DNA from: Candidatus Symbiopectobacterium endolongispinus
GTDB taxonomy: Bacteria > Pseudomonadota > Gammaproteobacteria > Enterobacterales > Enterobacteriaceae
NCBI RefSeq assembly: GCF_018777385.1
Contig: NZ_JAFJYB010000003.1
Span: 124,001-188,000 of the forward strand
Direction of reading: 5' to 3'
DNA length: 64,000 nt
Shown here: positions 30,319 to 40,174 of the stretch, piece by piece
Position numbering within the stretch: the stretch's first letter is position 1
How the letters are laid out: each line of letters starts with the position of its first letter
The notes under the pieces: model-generated
What the model was told of the DNA's origin: nothing
What the model saw: only the letters and a program-made list of their open reading frames with translations
Databases searched by the model: none
Program-made: the position numbers and the translations under genes

Positions 30319-30675
30319 TTATCCGTCTGATAACAAAATTACTTTACCCCTCGTCATCCTCGGCGAAAGCCGGGGATCTCTGTGAGAATAAATGCGTTTC
30401 TTCGGTATGAGATTCCCGCCTTCGCGGGAATGACGGTGATGGAAGGGGATGACGGCGGGTGTAGCGCTGTTTATCCGCAACCTAGTGAACTGGTGTAAAC
30501 GGGGCCATCCGTTGTCAGGCACAGGCCCTGTTACCGCATCTGCCTTGGATTCGTAGTCACGTCGCACAATCTCTAACGCAGCCAGCACCACATCGGGCGT
30601 GATATCGCTCTCTTCCAGCAGCATAATCAGATCGACTGCCAGTTTGACCTCTGGCGGGGCATTTTCCAGCGACAT
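30319..30675 (-). CDS. rsmS: RsmS (YbaM) with a C-terminus extended into a mobile repeat
   Basis: E. coli RsmS is a 53-residue protein linked to PriC and to control of pectinase production (Rsm pathway) in Pectobacterium. The first 45 residues ([20 protein letters not shown]...IVRRDYESK) match the family. The frame then runs on without a stop through about 30 unrelated residues and into the palindromic repeat, giving 118 residues. The ATG at 30675 has AGGA upstream. The core may still be functional; the tail is almost certainly adventitious. Confidence 0.8.
   Translation of the reverse strand: MSLENAPPEVKLAVDLIMLLEESDITPDVVLAALEIVRRDYESKADAVTGPVPDNGWPRLHQFTRLRINSATPAVIPFHHRHSREGGNLIPKKRIYSHRDPRLSPRMTRGKVILLSDG
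30328..30440 (-). repeat. Dispersed palindromic repeat, copy B (MITE-like)
   Basis: About 113 bases are near identical, in reverse orientation, to 17131-17239. They include the TTCCCGCGAAGGCGGGAA and CCCCGGCTTTCGCCGAGG hairpins and the flanking ...GAGGGGTAAAGT tail. Read on the - strand the repeat encodes the characteristic RHSREGGN...[11 protein letters not shown] peptide, here fused to RsmS. Confidence 0.85.
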
Positions 30676-30697
30676 GCGTTAGGTCCTTTGGTTGCGG

Positions 30698-31270
30698 TTA
30701 CAGCCCTTGTTCACGCCTTTCCACCTGACGCTCTAAACGCGCCAGCGCCTGACGACACCGTGCTAACCGGCCTTCGAGCGCGGCTATCTCACGTTGCAAC
30801 TGTTGCTGCGCGCTCAACGTTGCCGCTCTGTCTAGTTGGCTTTCCCGATCCTGAATCATCAAATTCAGGCGTCGTTCATAGTCCTGGTGCTCTGCCAGCT
30901 TTTGATACAGATCGCTGGCAATGGCGACTGGCGTCTTCTCCTCCTGACGGCGTAGTGCCTGTGTGGAGAGTTCCCGTTGTAGTGCGCCGATCTGCGCGAC
31001 CAATTTTTCCGTCATGAACGCGACTCGTTCGGTACGGCTTTCTGCTACCAGATGGCGCAATGACTGAAAATTTTTCTCAACTTCATTCAGATAATCGCGC
31101 AAACGCGTGCCATGTGATTGAAACAGTTGGCGATCAAAACGGGAATAGGCCAACGGCCTGTATGCCAGCGGAGCGACCGCCTGAGCCAACAGGACAAGTT
31201 GATGTCCCAACGCCTGAAGAAAATGGTGGCAGTTCACGGATTGACCCACATAATGAAATGATAAAGCCAA
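30698..31270 (-). CDS. priC: Primosomal replication protein N'' (PriC)
   Basis: PriC restarts stalled replication forks by loading DnaB. The 190-residue frame matches PriC over the length: FDRQLFQSHGTRLRDYL at the N-terminal domain, HQDYERRLNLMIQDRE in the middle, and an Arg-rich helix ARCRQALARLER at the end. E. coli PriC is 175 residues. The start is uncertain: TTG at 31270 opens the frame and GTG at 31237 would align better with the family N-terminus. rsmS follows 22 bases downstream, as in E. coli. Confidence 0.85.
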   Translation of the reverse strand: MALSFHYVGQSVNCHHFLQALGHQLVLLAQAVAPLAYRPLAYSRFDRQLFQSHGTRLRDYLNEVEKNFQSLRHLVAESRTERVAFMTEKLVAQIGALQRELSTQALRRQEEKTPVAIASDLYQKLAEHQDYERRLNLMIQDRESQLDRAATLSAQQQLQREIAALEGRLARCRQALARLERQVERREQGL

Positions 31271-31400
31271 GCTTGCACGGGATTGTCAGCAGGCACAAGC
31301 CTTTTGCGCGTAGGGAAGAAAGATGAGCGCATCTTAACTAACGTCAGGGAAGGGCGGGATGTTAGAGTGCTAGCGCGTAACGTGAAGAGGATGAGCAGTG

Positions 31401-31756
31401 ATGTATCGTATTGGGTTGGTTAGCGGTTGTTTTGGCGACGTTAGGCGTTGTGTTGCCGCTGTTGCCGACTACCCCGTTCTTGCTGCTGGCTACATGGTGC
31501 TTTGCCCGTTCCTCACCGCGTTTTCATGCCTGGCTGCTCTACCGTTCCTGGTTTGGCCCCTATTTGCGGCACTGGCAGGATCATCGGGCATTGCCGCCGG
31601 GAGCAAAAGGCAAAGCGGTGGTGATGATCGTGCTGACCTTCGCCATTTCGCTGTGGCTGGTGGACATGGTATGGGTCAGAGTGCTGCTGTTAACGATAAT
31701 GGCGGTCTTTGCTAACCTTTATGTTGCGCCTGCCAGTTGTTGATCCGCGACAATAA
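31401..31756 (+). pseudogene. ybaN: DUF454 inner-membrane protein YbaN, frameshifted at both ends
   Basis: The core GWLAVVLATLGVVLPLLPTTPF through HAWLLYRSWFGPYLRHW and the second membrane hairpin match YbaN closely. The ATG at 31401 (MYRI) is out of frame with the core and several N-terminal residues are missing. Near 31710 one extra T in a TTT run shifts the frame. Correcting it gives the expected tail [15 protein letters not shown], with a stop at 31756. Function of the family is unknown. A TTG at 31411 could start the core frame, but the first helix would be clipped. Confidence 0.75.
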
Positions 31757-31913
31757 AACCCATCGCAGGCTGTTGCATTTGATCGTCAGTTTGACTAGAT
31801 TTGAGCGTTTTCGTGTGTCGTTTGCCTTCGGTTATCTCTCAGTATCGATGAGCGGAAAGGAGCAGCAGCGGTCATGGGTAAGATTTTTAAAGCGTACTAT
31901 CAGGCAAAAGATG

Positions 31914-32465
31914 ATGAGCGTAACCGCACAGCAGTCAGAATTAATCAAAAACAGCATTAAAAGCATTCCCGATTATCCCAAACCGGGGATCTTGTTCCGT
32001 GATGTCACGGGTCTGCTGGAAGCGCCCGTTGCGTATGCGACCAGTATCGAGATGCTGGTAAACCGTTTTCGTGACACTGGCGTAACAAAAGTGGTGGGCA
32101 CGGAAGCGCGCGGTTTTTTGTTCGGTGCACCGGTGGCACTGGCGTTGGGTGTGGGTTTTGTGCCAGTGCGTAAACCAGGCAAACTGCCGCGCCCGACGAT
32201 TTCAGAAAGCTATGAGTTGGAGTACGGCACTGACAGCCTGGAAATTCACACCGATGCCATCAGCGCTGGCGACAAGGTGTTAGTCATCGACGATCTGCTG
32301 GCTACCGGCGGTACCATTGAGGCCACAGTTAAGCTGATTCGCCGTTTGGGCGGAGACGTCACCGATGCGGCATTTATCATTAATCTGTTCGATCTGGGCG
32401 GCGAGCAGCGTTTGAATAATCTCGGTATCAACTGCTACAGTCTGGTGAATTTCCCGGGCCATTGA
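31914..32465 (+). CDS. apt: Adenine phosphoribosyltransferase
   Basis: Apt salvages adenine to AMP with PRPP. The ATG at 31914 (or the adjacent one at 31911) gives 183 residues, the E. coli length. The PRPP-binding motif [13 protein letters not shown] is near residue 125, and the family signature [11 protein letters not shown] is near the N-terminus. The frame is open upstream to 31737 but without homology. It is intact. Confidence 0.96.
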   Translation: MSVTAQQSELIKNSIKSIPDYPKPGILFRDVTGLLEAPVAYATSIEMLVNRFRDTGVTKVVGTEARGFLFGAPVALALGVGFVPVRKPGKLPRPTISESYELEYGTDSLEIHTDAISAGDKVLVIDDLLATGGTIEATVKLIRRLGGDVTDAAFIINLFDLGGEQRLNNLGINCYSLVNFPGH

Positions 32466-32508
32466 TCCTGCCTTTTTTACGTCGTAAATCTGTTGACTAT
32501 CCTGATAA

Positions 32509-32535
32509 ACAGCCTCGCCGTGTCCGGCGAGGCTG
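32509..32535 (+). terminator. Hairpin between apt and dnaX
   Basis: The perfect 11-bp stem ACAGCCTCGCC / GGCGAGGCTGT has a 5-base loop but no strong T-tract. It may attenuate or terminate apt transcripts before dnaX. Confidence 0.5.
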
Positions 32536-32577
32536 TGTTAGCATGGCCTCCTCAATCACACAACCGTTGCGGTATTG

Positions 32578-34563
32578 ATGAGCTATCAGGTACTGGCCCG
32601 TAAGTGGCGTCCTCAATCTTTCGCTGATGTCGTTGGTCAAGAACATGTTCTGACCGCATTGGCCAATGGTCTCTCTATGGGGCGGGTTCACCACGCCTAT
32701 CTGTTTTCCGGCACGCGTGGCGTGGGGAAAACCAGTATCGCTCGCCTATTGGCGAAAGGACTGAACTGTGAGAGCGGCATTACCGCCACGCCTTGTGGAC
32801 AGTGCGCGAATTGCCGGGAAATTGAGCAAGGGCGTTTTGTTGACCTGATCGAGATTGATGCCGCCTCGCGCACCAAGGTAGAAGACACCCGCGAACTGCT
32901 GGATAACGTGCAGTATGCCCCTGCGCGCGGTCGGTTCAAAGTCTACCTGATCGATGAAGTGCACATGCTCTCCCGCCACAGCTTCAATGCGCTGTTAAAA
33001 ACGCTGGAAGAGCCCCCCGAACACGTTAAATTCCTGCTGGCGACCACCGATCCGCAGAAGTTGCTGGTCACTATCCTTTCTCGCTGCCTGCAATTTCATC
33101 TCAAAGCGCTGGATGTGGAGCAAATCCGTCACCACCTTGAGCAAGTGCTGCAAGCCGAAGCGATTGCGACAGAACCGCGCGCCTTGCAACTGCTGGCGCG
33201 TGCGGCAGAGGGCAGCCTGCGTGATGCGCTGAGCCTGACCGATCAGGCGATTGCCATGGGGCAGGGCGCGGTGTTGACCGATGCGGTCGAGCGCATGCTG
33301 GGCACGTTGGATGATGAACAACCGCTGGCGCTGATTGAAGCTATCGTCAATGCCAACGGCGAACAGACTATGGCGTTGCTTCAACAGGCGGCGTCGCGTG
33401 GCGTTGAGTGGGAAGCGCTGTTAGTTGATATGCTGACGCTATTGCATCGTATTGCGATGGTGCAGTTGCTGCCCACGGCGCTCGGGCCGGAAGATTCCCC
33501 GATTACGTCGCGCTTGCGCGATCTGGCCCGCACCGTACCGCCTGCCGATGTGCAGCTCTACTATCAGACGTTGCTGGTGGGACGAAAAGAATTATCCTAT
33601 GCGCCAGACCGGCGTATGGGCGTTGAAATGACGCTGCTCAGAGCGTTGGCGTTTCACCCGCAGGCTGTGATTGCACCTGTGGCAACCGTGCCAGTGGTGG
33701 TAAGTGCGCCAGCCTCACCTCAGGCGCATATTGCGCCAGCGCGCCAGGCAACGACGCCTAGTGCACCGCCATCTCCTGTCACCGCGCCGTCATCGCCGAT
33801 AGCGGTGCCAGAGGAGCATGTTGCACAGGCCGCACCGCTGCCTGACACTACTTCGCAACTGTTGCAGGCGCGCAGCCAGTTATTGCAGCGACAGGGTACG
33901 CCGCCACCAAAAAAGTCTGAGCCGGCAGCGCAGGAAGGCGCTCGGCCGGGCACGGCGGTATCGGCGCTGGAACGCCTGGCCTCGGTGACGGAACGCAGTC
34001 ATCAGCGTCAGGCGGCTGACAAGAACGGCGAGGCGCAGAAAAAGCCTGAGGCGTACCGCTGGCGCGCGCAGCAACAGCAGACTACCGTGGCAGAAACCAC
34101 CGCCACGCCTAAAGCGTTGCGCACGGTACTGGAGTACGAGAAAACGCCGGAATTAGCGGCTAAATTGACGGAAGAAGCGCAAGCGCGCGATGCTTGGGCT
34201 GCAGAGGTTCAACGTTTACCGCTACCGAAACTGGTTCAGCAACTGGCGCTTAACGCGTTTAAAGTCGACACGGATAACGAAACCGTGACGCTGCATTTAC
34301 GTTCATCGCAGCGTCACTTGAATTCACCGTCGGCACAAAAAACGCTGATGGATGCATTGGCAGCACATTATGGAAAGCCTATCACCTTGGTGGTGGTAGA
34401 GGATGACGATCCCAGTACGTTAACACCGCTGGAGTGGCGTCAGACGATTTATGAAGAGAAACTGGCGCAGGCGCGCGAGTCTCTGATGACCGACAAAACG
34501 ATTCAAACGCTGCGGCGTTTCTTTGATGCGGAACTGGACGAAGAGAGTATCCGCCCTGTTTAA
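32578..34563 (+). CDS. dnaX: DNA polymerase III tau/gamma subunits, with programmed frameshift site
   Basis: DnaX is the clamp-loader ATPase; full-length tau also binds the polymerase core and DnaB. The ATG at 32578 (the upstream TTG is not needed) gives 661 residues (E. coli 643). Walker A GTRGVGKT is near residue 45, the four-Cys zinc module NCESGI...CGQCANC follows, then LIDEVHML. A slippery heptamer A-AAA-AAG at 33909-33915, in the correct phase, allows a -1 shift to a TGA at 33918-33920. This yields gamma of about 447 residues. A GC-rich stem follows and an AGGG lies upstream, as in E. coli. Confidence 0.96.
   Translation: MSYQVLARKWRPQSFADVVGQEHVLTALANGLSMGRVHHAYLFSGTRGVGKTSIARLLAKGLNCESGITATPCGQCANCREIEQGRFVDLIEIDAASRTKVEDTRELLDNVQYAPARGRFKVYLIDEVHMLSRHSFNALLKTLEEPPEHVKFLLATTDPQKLLVTILSRCLQFHLKALDVEQIRHHLEQVLQAEAIATEPRALQLLARAAEGSLRDALSLTDQAIAMGQGAVLTDAVERMLGTLDDEQPLALIEAIVNANGEQTMALLQQAASRGVEWEALLVDMLTLLHRIAMVQLLPTALGPEDSPITSRLRDLARTVPPADVQLYYQTLLVGRKELSYAPDRRMGVEMTLLRALAFHPQAVIAPVATVPVVVSAPASPQAHIAPARQATTPSAPPSPVTAPSSPIAVPEEHVAQAAPLPDTTSQLLQARSQLLQRQGTPPPKKSEPAAQEGARPGTAVSALERLASVTERSHQRQAADKNGEAQKKPEAYRWRAQQQQTTVAETTATPKALRTVLEYEKTPELAAKLTEEAQARDAWAAEVQRLPLPKLVQQLALNAFKVDTDNETVTLHLRSSQRHLNSPSAQKTLMDALAAHYGKPITLVVVEDDDPSTLTPLEWRQTIYEEKLAQARESLMTDKTIQTLRRFFDAELDEESIRPV
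33891..33955 (+). promoter_or_regulatory. Programmed -1 ribosomal frameshift signal in dnaX
   Basis: The components are an AGGG Shine-Dalgarno-like element at about 33893-33896, the slippery heptamer at 33909-33915, a -1 frame stop at 33918-33920, and a downstream stem between GCCGGCAGCGC (from 33921) and GCGCTCGGCCGG. The arrangement equals that of E. coli dnaX. Confidence 0.85.
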
Positions 34564-34931
<368 letters not shown>

Positions 34932-34932
<1 letters not shown>

Positions 34933-35714
34933 TGCAAACCAGTCCGCTCCTTGAGTCATTGATGGAGGCGCTGCGCTGCTTGCCGGGCGTGGGGCCGAAA
35001 TCAGCACAGCGCATGGCGTTTCAATTGCTGCAACGCGATCGCAGTGGTGGTATGCGTTTGGCGCAGGCCCTGACGCGCGCCATGTCTGAAATCGGTCACT
35101 GTGTGGATTGCCGCACCTTTACCGAGCAGGAACGCTGCGCGATCTGCGCCAATCCGCGTCGTCAGCAAACGGGACAGATCTGCGTGGTGGAAAGCCCCGC
35201 AGATATCCACGTCATTGAGCAGACCGGACAGTTTGCCGGCCGTTACTTTGTGTTGATGGGGCATCTGTCGCCGTTGGACGGCATCGGGCCGGACGATATC
35301 GGACTCGACCTGCTGGAACAACGCTTAGGGCAGGAAAACTTGATAGAAGTGATTCTTGCCGCCAATCTGACGGTGGAAGGCGATGCGACTGCCAACTACA
35401 TTGCTGAACTGTGTGCCCAGCACGGCGTGGTGGCGAGCCGTATTGCGCACGGCGTGCCGGTCGGCGGTGAGTTGGAAATGGTCGATGGCACCACTCTCCC
35501 CCATTCGCTGGCGGGGCGTCATCCCATCCGTTTGTGGCAGCTATGCTGCATTTTCCCTGGCGTGGTGTTGTCTTCACCTGACGCCGCGCTGGGGATAAAT
35601 TGTTTTTTGCTCTTGAAAATCCTTCTCCTTATCCCCACCTTTTGCCTACTGGCCGGAAATACCGGCATCATTCCCACACCCGCTACAGGGATTGAACATT
35701 ATCAGCCTGACTAA
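34932..35714 (+). CDS. recR: Recombination protein RecR with stop-loss extension
   Basis: RecR acts with RecF and RecO to load RecA on gaps. The helix-hairpin-helix ([13 protein letters not shown]), the four-Cys zinc finger (CVDC...CAIC) and the Toprim region (CVVESPADI) are intact through AGRHPIRL at residue 201, where E. coli RecR ends. Here codon 202 is TGG at 35535-35537, one base from TGA or TAG. The frame continues 59 more residues to 35714, across the htpG heat-shock promoter. The Toprim NPTVEGE motif reads NLTVEGD (Pro to Leu). The hydrophobic tail could impair stability. Confidence 0.9.
35612..35638 (+). promoter_or_regulatory. Sigma-32 promoter of htpG
   Basis: CTTGAA at 35612-35617 and CCCCAC at 35633-35638, 15 bases apart, match the E. 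coli htpG heat-shock promoter, including the preceding GCT. It now lies inside the extended recR frame. Confidence 0.75.
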
Positions 35715-35738
35715 CTATTAGGATTGAGGTAAGTGACA

Positions 35739-37622
35739 ATGAGCATGAAGGGCCAAGAAACGCGCGGTTTTCAATCTGAAGTGAAGCAATTGCTGCACTT
35801 GATGATCCATTCACTTTATTCCAATAAAGAAATTTTCCTGCGTGAATTGATCTCCAACGCCTCTGATGCGGCAGACAAGTTACGTTTTCGCGCCTTATCT
35901 TCGCCAGCGCTCTATGAAGGGGATGGAGAACTGCGCGTGCGCGTTTCCACCAATAAAGAGCAACGTACCCTAACCATCGCGGACAACGGCATCGGGATGG
36001 GCCGCGATGAGGTTATCGATAATCTGGGCACCATTGCCAAATCGGGTACCAAGGCGTTTTTGGAATCGATCGGCTCCGATCAAGCCAAAGACAGCCAGCT
36101 CATCGGTCAATTCGGTTTGGGCTTCTACTCTGCGTTTATCGTTGCGGATAAAGTGACGGTGCGTACCCGTGCAGCGGGCGCGGCGGCAGAAGAGGGTGTG
36201 TTCTGGGAATCGGCGGGTGAAGGTGAGTACACCGTGGCGGATGTGGTCAAGGCCGATCGCGGTACCGATATCACCCTGCACCTGCGCGAAGGGGAAGATG
36301 AGTTCCTCGATGAGTGGCGCGTGCGTTCCATTATCGGTAAATACTCCGATCACATCGCGCTGCCGGTGGAAATTGAAACCCATACGCCGAGCGAAGAAGA
36401 GGGCGGCGAGCCGACGGTCACTTGGGAAAAGGTCAACAAGGCACAGGCGCTGTGGACGCGCAATAAAGCGGATGTGACCGAAGATGAATACAAAGAATTC
36501 TACAAGCACATTGCTCACGATTTCAGCGATCCGCTGAGCTGGAGCCATAACCGCGTAGAAGGGAAGCAGGAGTACACTAGCCTGCTCTACATCCCTTCTC
36601 AGGCACCGTGGGACATGTGGAACCGCGATCATAAACATGGCCTGAAACTCTATGTTCAGCGCGTGTTCATCATGGATGACGCCGAGCAGTTCATGCCGAA
36701 CTACCTGTGCTTTGTGCGTGGCTTGATCGACTCCAACGATCTGCCGCTCAACGTTTCTCGTGAAATCCTGCAAGACAGCCGAGTTACCCAGAATCTGCGT
36801 AATGCGCTGACCAAACGCGTGTTGCAGATGCTGGAAAAACTGGCAAAAGACGACGCCGAAAAATACCAAACCTTCTGGTTACAGTTTGGTCTGGTGCTGA
36901 AAGAAGGTCCTGCTGAGGACGGTGGCAATCGTGAAGCCATTGCCAAACTGCTGCGCTTCGCTTCCACCCACGGCGACAGCTCCGCTCCGACGGTATCGCT
37001 GGAAGAGTATGTCAGCCGTATGGTCGAAGGGCAGGAGAAGATTTACTACATCACTGCCGACAGTTATGCCGCTGCGAAGAGCAGCCCGCATCTGGAGTTG
37101 TTCCGCAAGAAAGGCATCGAAGTGCTGCTGCTTTCTGACCGCGTCGATGAGTGGATGATGAGCTACCTGACCGAGTTTGACGGTAAGTCCTTCCAGTCCG
37201 TCAGCAAAGCGGATGAAGCGCTGGATAATGCCAGTGATGACGAAGCGCGTAAAGAAGCGGAAAAATCTCTGGAACCGTTTGTGGAGCGCGTGAAAACGCT
37301 GCTGGGTGAACGCGTCAAAGAGGTGCGCCTGACGCATCGCCTGACTGATACGCCTGCCATCGTCACCACCGATGCCAATGACATGAGCACGCAGATGGCG
37401 AAGCTGTTTGCCGCCGCTGGGCAGAATGCGCCGGAAGTGAAATATATCTTTGAACTCAACCCTGAGCATGCGTTAGTGAAACGCGCTGCAAACACCGGCG
37501 ATGACGTGCAGTTTGGCGAGTGGGTTGAACTGCTGCTGGAACAGGCGCTGCTGGCTGAACGCAGCACGCTGGAAGATCCTAACCAGTTTATCCGTCGTAT
37601 GAACCAACTGCTGAGTGCATAA
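35739..37622 (+). CDS. htpG: Hsp90-family chaperone HtpG
   Basis: HtpG is the bacterial Hsp90, an ATP-driven dimeric chaperone. The ATG at 35739 (GAGGTAAG upstream) gives 627 residues beginning [19 protein letters not shown]; an ATG at 35745 would give the E. coli start. The GHKL ATP site includes [20 protein letters not shown] and the [11 protein letters not shown] lid. Middle and C-terminal dimerisation domains are complete. It is intact and heat-shock controlled. Confidence 0.97.
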   Translation: MSMKGQETRGFQSEVKQLLHLMIHSLYSNKEIFLRELISNASDAADKLRFRALSSPALYEGDGELRVRVSTNKEQRTLTIADNGIGMGRDEVIDNLGTIAKSGTKAFLESIGSDQAKDSQLIGQFGLGFYSAFIVADKVTVRTRAAGAAAEEGVFWESAGEGEYTVADVVKADRGTDITLHLREGEDEFLDEWRVRSIIGKYSDHIALPVEIETHTPSEEEGGEPTVTWEKVNKAQALWTRNKADVTEDEYKEFYKHIAHDFSDPLSWSHNRVEGKQEYTSLLYIPSQAPWDMWNRDHKHGLKLYVQRVFIMDDAEQFMPNYLCFVRGLIDSNDLPLNVSREILQDSRVTQNLRNALTKRVLQMLEKLAKDDAEKYQTFWLQFGLVLKEGPAEDGGNREAIAKLLRFASTHGDSSAPTVSLEEYVSRMVEGQEKIYYITADSYAAAKSSPHLELFRKKGIEVLLLSDRVDEWMMSYLTEFDGKSFQSVSKADEALDNASDDEARKEAEKSLEPFVERVKTLLGERVKEVRLTHRLTDTPAIVTTDANDMSTQMAKLFAAAGQNAPEVKYIFELNPEHALVKRAANTGDDVQFGEWVELLLEQALLAERSTLEDPNQFIRRMNQLLSA

Positions 37623-37639
37623 CCGCTCACACTTTTCCG

Positions 37640-37668
37640 AAAACCCGGTTTTTAACCGGGTTTTTTTC
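37640..37668 (+). terminator. htpG terminator
   Basis: The perfect 9-bp stem AACCCGGTT / AACCGGGTT is followed by seven or more T. Confidence 0.9.
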
Positions 37669-37709
37669 GCTTTGTGACACGCTGAAGCGAGCCCGTTCCT
37701 TGAGGATAA

Positions 37710-38426
<717 letters not shown>

Positions 38427-38452
38427 CCTATCTCAGTGTCGTATGAAAATGC

Positions 38453-38481
38453 CGGTACAGCGTGACCAGCTTTTTTATGCT
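38453..38481 (+). terminator. adk terminator
   Basis: The imperfect hairpin GCCGGT ACAGCGTG ACCAGC (one mismatch) is followed by TTTTTTA, 27 bases after the adk stop. Confidence 0.6.
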
Positions 38482-38528
38482 TGAGCGCGCGGTATCCGGC
38501 GCGATTATTCAACACTGAAGCGTATCAT

Positions 38529-39893
38529 CTACTCCGGTTTATCTTTTTCGCATTGTAACGGATACGCACTTAGTGGGGGTTTTCGGGGAGATGACTGGGA
38601 TTCACCGTTGGTTTTCGTTGCTATTTTATAAAACAGCACTTTCGCGGTCGGATTCTCATTTAATAGCGTATTGACCTTATCATAATTTCTATCCGCATCG
38701 CTTTTGTTCCCGTTTCTGATGTGATACGCATAGAAAAGGGAATATAGCACACTGCTTTTTAAGTCAATGTAGTTTTTATCGATACCTTTGCTGTCGTTGT
38801 AAAAGTTATCGACTCGTTCTTCATAGCCTCGGATGATTTGAAACTGGCTTTTTTTGCTTTCCGGGATTTTACTGTGCGATTTGATCAAATCAAAATAATA
38901 ATACCACAGTACGGGAGATGGGTACTTTATCAAAACTTCGTTCATGTATTTGTTGGTGATATCCATTTGATCTTTTTGCGGCAGTGTGGCAATCACCTCA
39001 AGGAGAAAGTCAATAAAGGTAAGGTTTCTTTCTTGTTTATTACCTATTTCCCAATAGTTGTAGTTTTTGATGATGTAGCTGTTGTTAAAATCATTTTCAT
39101 CATGGAAAGGATAAAACTGGTAGATTGAAATGGCACTGATGAGCTTGTTTGCTATCAGCCTGTCATCCAGATCGTTTTTGTAGGCATCAACATAGGCAAT
39201 GATGAGTGCACTCATCAGATAATCTAATTCATTGTTGTTCACGATCTTTTTGAATAAATCGTTATACCATGCAATTTCAATTTCCGCCGCGTGTGCGTTT
39301 GCGTTCATGTACTCTGTTTTTATCGCGTAGTGTACCTCGGAAAGGGCATCCTGGGTGGAGAATGCCGTGATGATAACCGGCGATTTTATTTTGTTTTCTG
39401 ATAGGCCAACGATCTCTTTTTTGGTTTTGCCTGACAAATAAATCGAGGGCAAGTGATAGCTTTTTGCTTCGGGCCGAATGAATTTAAACAGAGGGTTCTC
39501 GTGGGCTGAAATTTTTCTATGGATATCATCAATCGCCGTTATTAATTTTTCAGCGTTTTCATCTGTCGCATTGTTGAAGTATTGCCCATCTTTCTCTGTA
39601 TAAAAACCGGAGATCGTGAGCAATGACGGGGCAGGGTAAGGATCATAAAAGAGTGCAAAACAGCCAATGATAAACATCATGCACATTGACGTAATAGACC
39701 ACTTTCCTGGTTTTCGCTTTTTGACGCGGTAATAGGCGGTGGTGATCGCCACATAAAGTAACAATGAGACAGCTACCGCTGCTTTGTTATCATTCAAATA
39801 ATAAAATATTGATGGATCTTTGAATAACGATAAAACAGACAGTATTGCCAGAAGAAATTCAATTACAGTTTTCACTGACTCAATTATTGTCAT
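38529..39893 (-). CDS. Unrecognised membrane-anchored protein in an AT-rich insertion
   Basis: I do not recognise this 454-residue protein. Three hydrophobic segments lie near the N-terminus (about residues 9-24, 38-55 and 67-83). A roughly 370-residue hydrophilic region follows, rich in Lys, Asn, Tyr and Asp and apparently helical (for example YINEVLIKYPSPVLWYYYF-like alternation around 320-340). No nucleotide-binding or catalytic motif is visible. The base composition is far more AT-rich than adk and hemH, which are neighbours in E. coli, so this is a probable horizontal insertion. The frame is undamaged although many surrounding accessory genes are broken. Its role is unknown; a sensor or immunity-type membrane protein is only a guess. 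Confidence 0.7.
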   Translation of the reverse strand: MTIIESVKTVIEFLLAILSVLSLFKDPSIFYYLNDNKAAVAVSLLLYVAITTAYYRVKKRKPGKWSITSMCMMFIIGCFALFYDPYPAPSLLTISGFYTEKDGQYFNNATDENAEKLITAIDDIHRKISAHENPLFKFIRPEAKSYHLPSIYLSGKTKKEIVGLSENKIKSPVIITAFSTQDALSEVHYAIKTEYMNANAHAAEIEIAWYNDLFKKIVNNNELDYLMSALIIAYVDAYKNDLDDRLIANKLISAISIYQFYPFHDENDFNNSYIIKNYNYWEIGNKQERNLTFIDFLLEVIATLPQKDQMDITNKYMNEVLIKYPSPVLWYYYFDLIKSHSKIPESKKSQFQIIRGYEERVDNFYNDSKGIDKNYIDLKSSVLYSLFYAYHIRNGNKSDADRNYDKVNTLLNENPTAKVLFYKIATKTNGESQSSPRKPPLSAYPLQCEKDKPE

Positions 39894-40174
39894 TGTTCTT
39901 TATGCATCCTTGGCTGAACATGAAACCCTGTTTTTCAATACCTTATTTGCAGCTTAACAAACTCTACATGGCACTTCTACCTGAAAGAAAACCCGGCCGA
40001 TACGCCTGTGCTCACCCATGGCGCTATCTATCCTTTCGATGGCAAGTATCGGTAATAACATCGTTTTCCCTATCCCGTCCGGGCAACATTTTCGCTACAC
40101 TCAGCGCTGGTAACGATAACAGCTGCTAGATGTACGACATGTGTACGACAGGCAGCCTTTTATGAGGGCAGACG
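39894..40174 (+). other. hemH upstream interval with a possible coding remnant
   Basis: A start-less open frame from 39924 to 40055 on the + strand has protein-like composition towards its end (HFYLKENPADTPVLTHGAIY followed by PFDGKYR and TAA). It may be the 3' remnant of a gene replaced by the AT-rich insertion. I cannot name it. The remaining bases should include the hemH promoter. Confidence 0.3.

Noticed and set aside
31863-31960. Small ORF starting [12 protein letters not shown] just before and overlapping apt
   Set aside because: Only 28 codons, overlaps the apt start in another frame, with no recognisable family; not enough to call a gene or leader peptide.
33909-33920. dnaX A6G run as another decay frameshift
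   Set aside because: The 0-frame stays open to the natural tau C-terminus, and the site matches the known programmed frameshift signal.
35970-36869. 299-codon open frame antisense to htpG
   Set aside because: Shadow of htpG; no independent evidence of coding.
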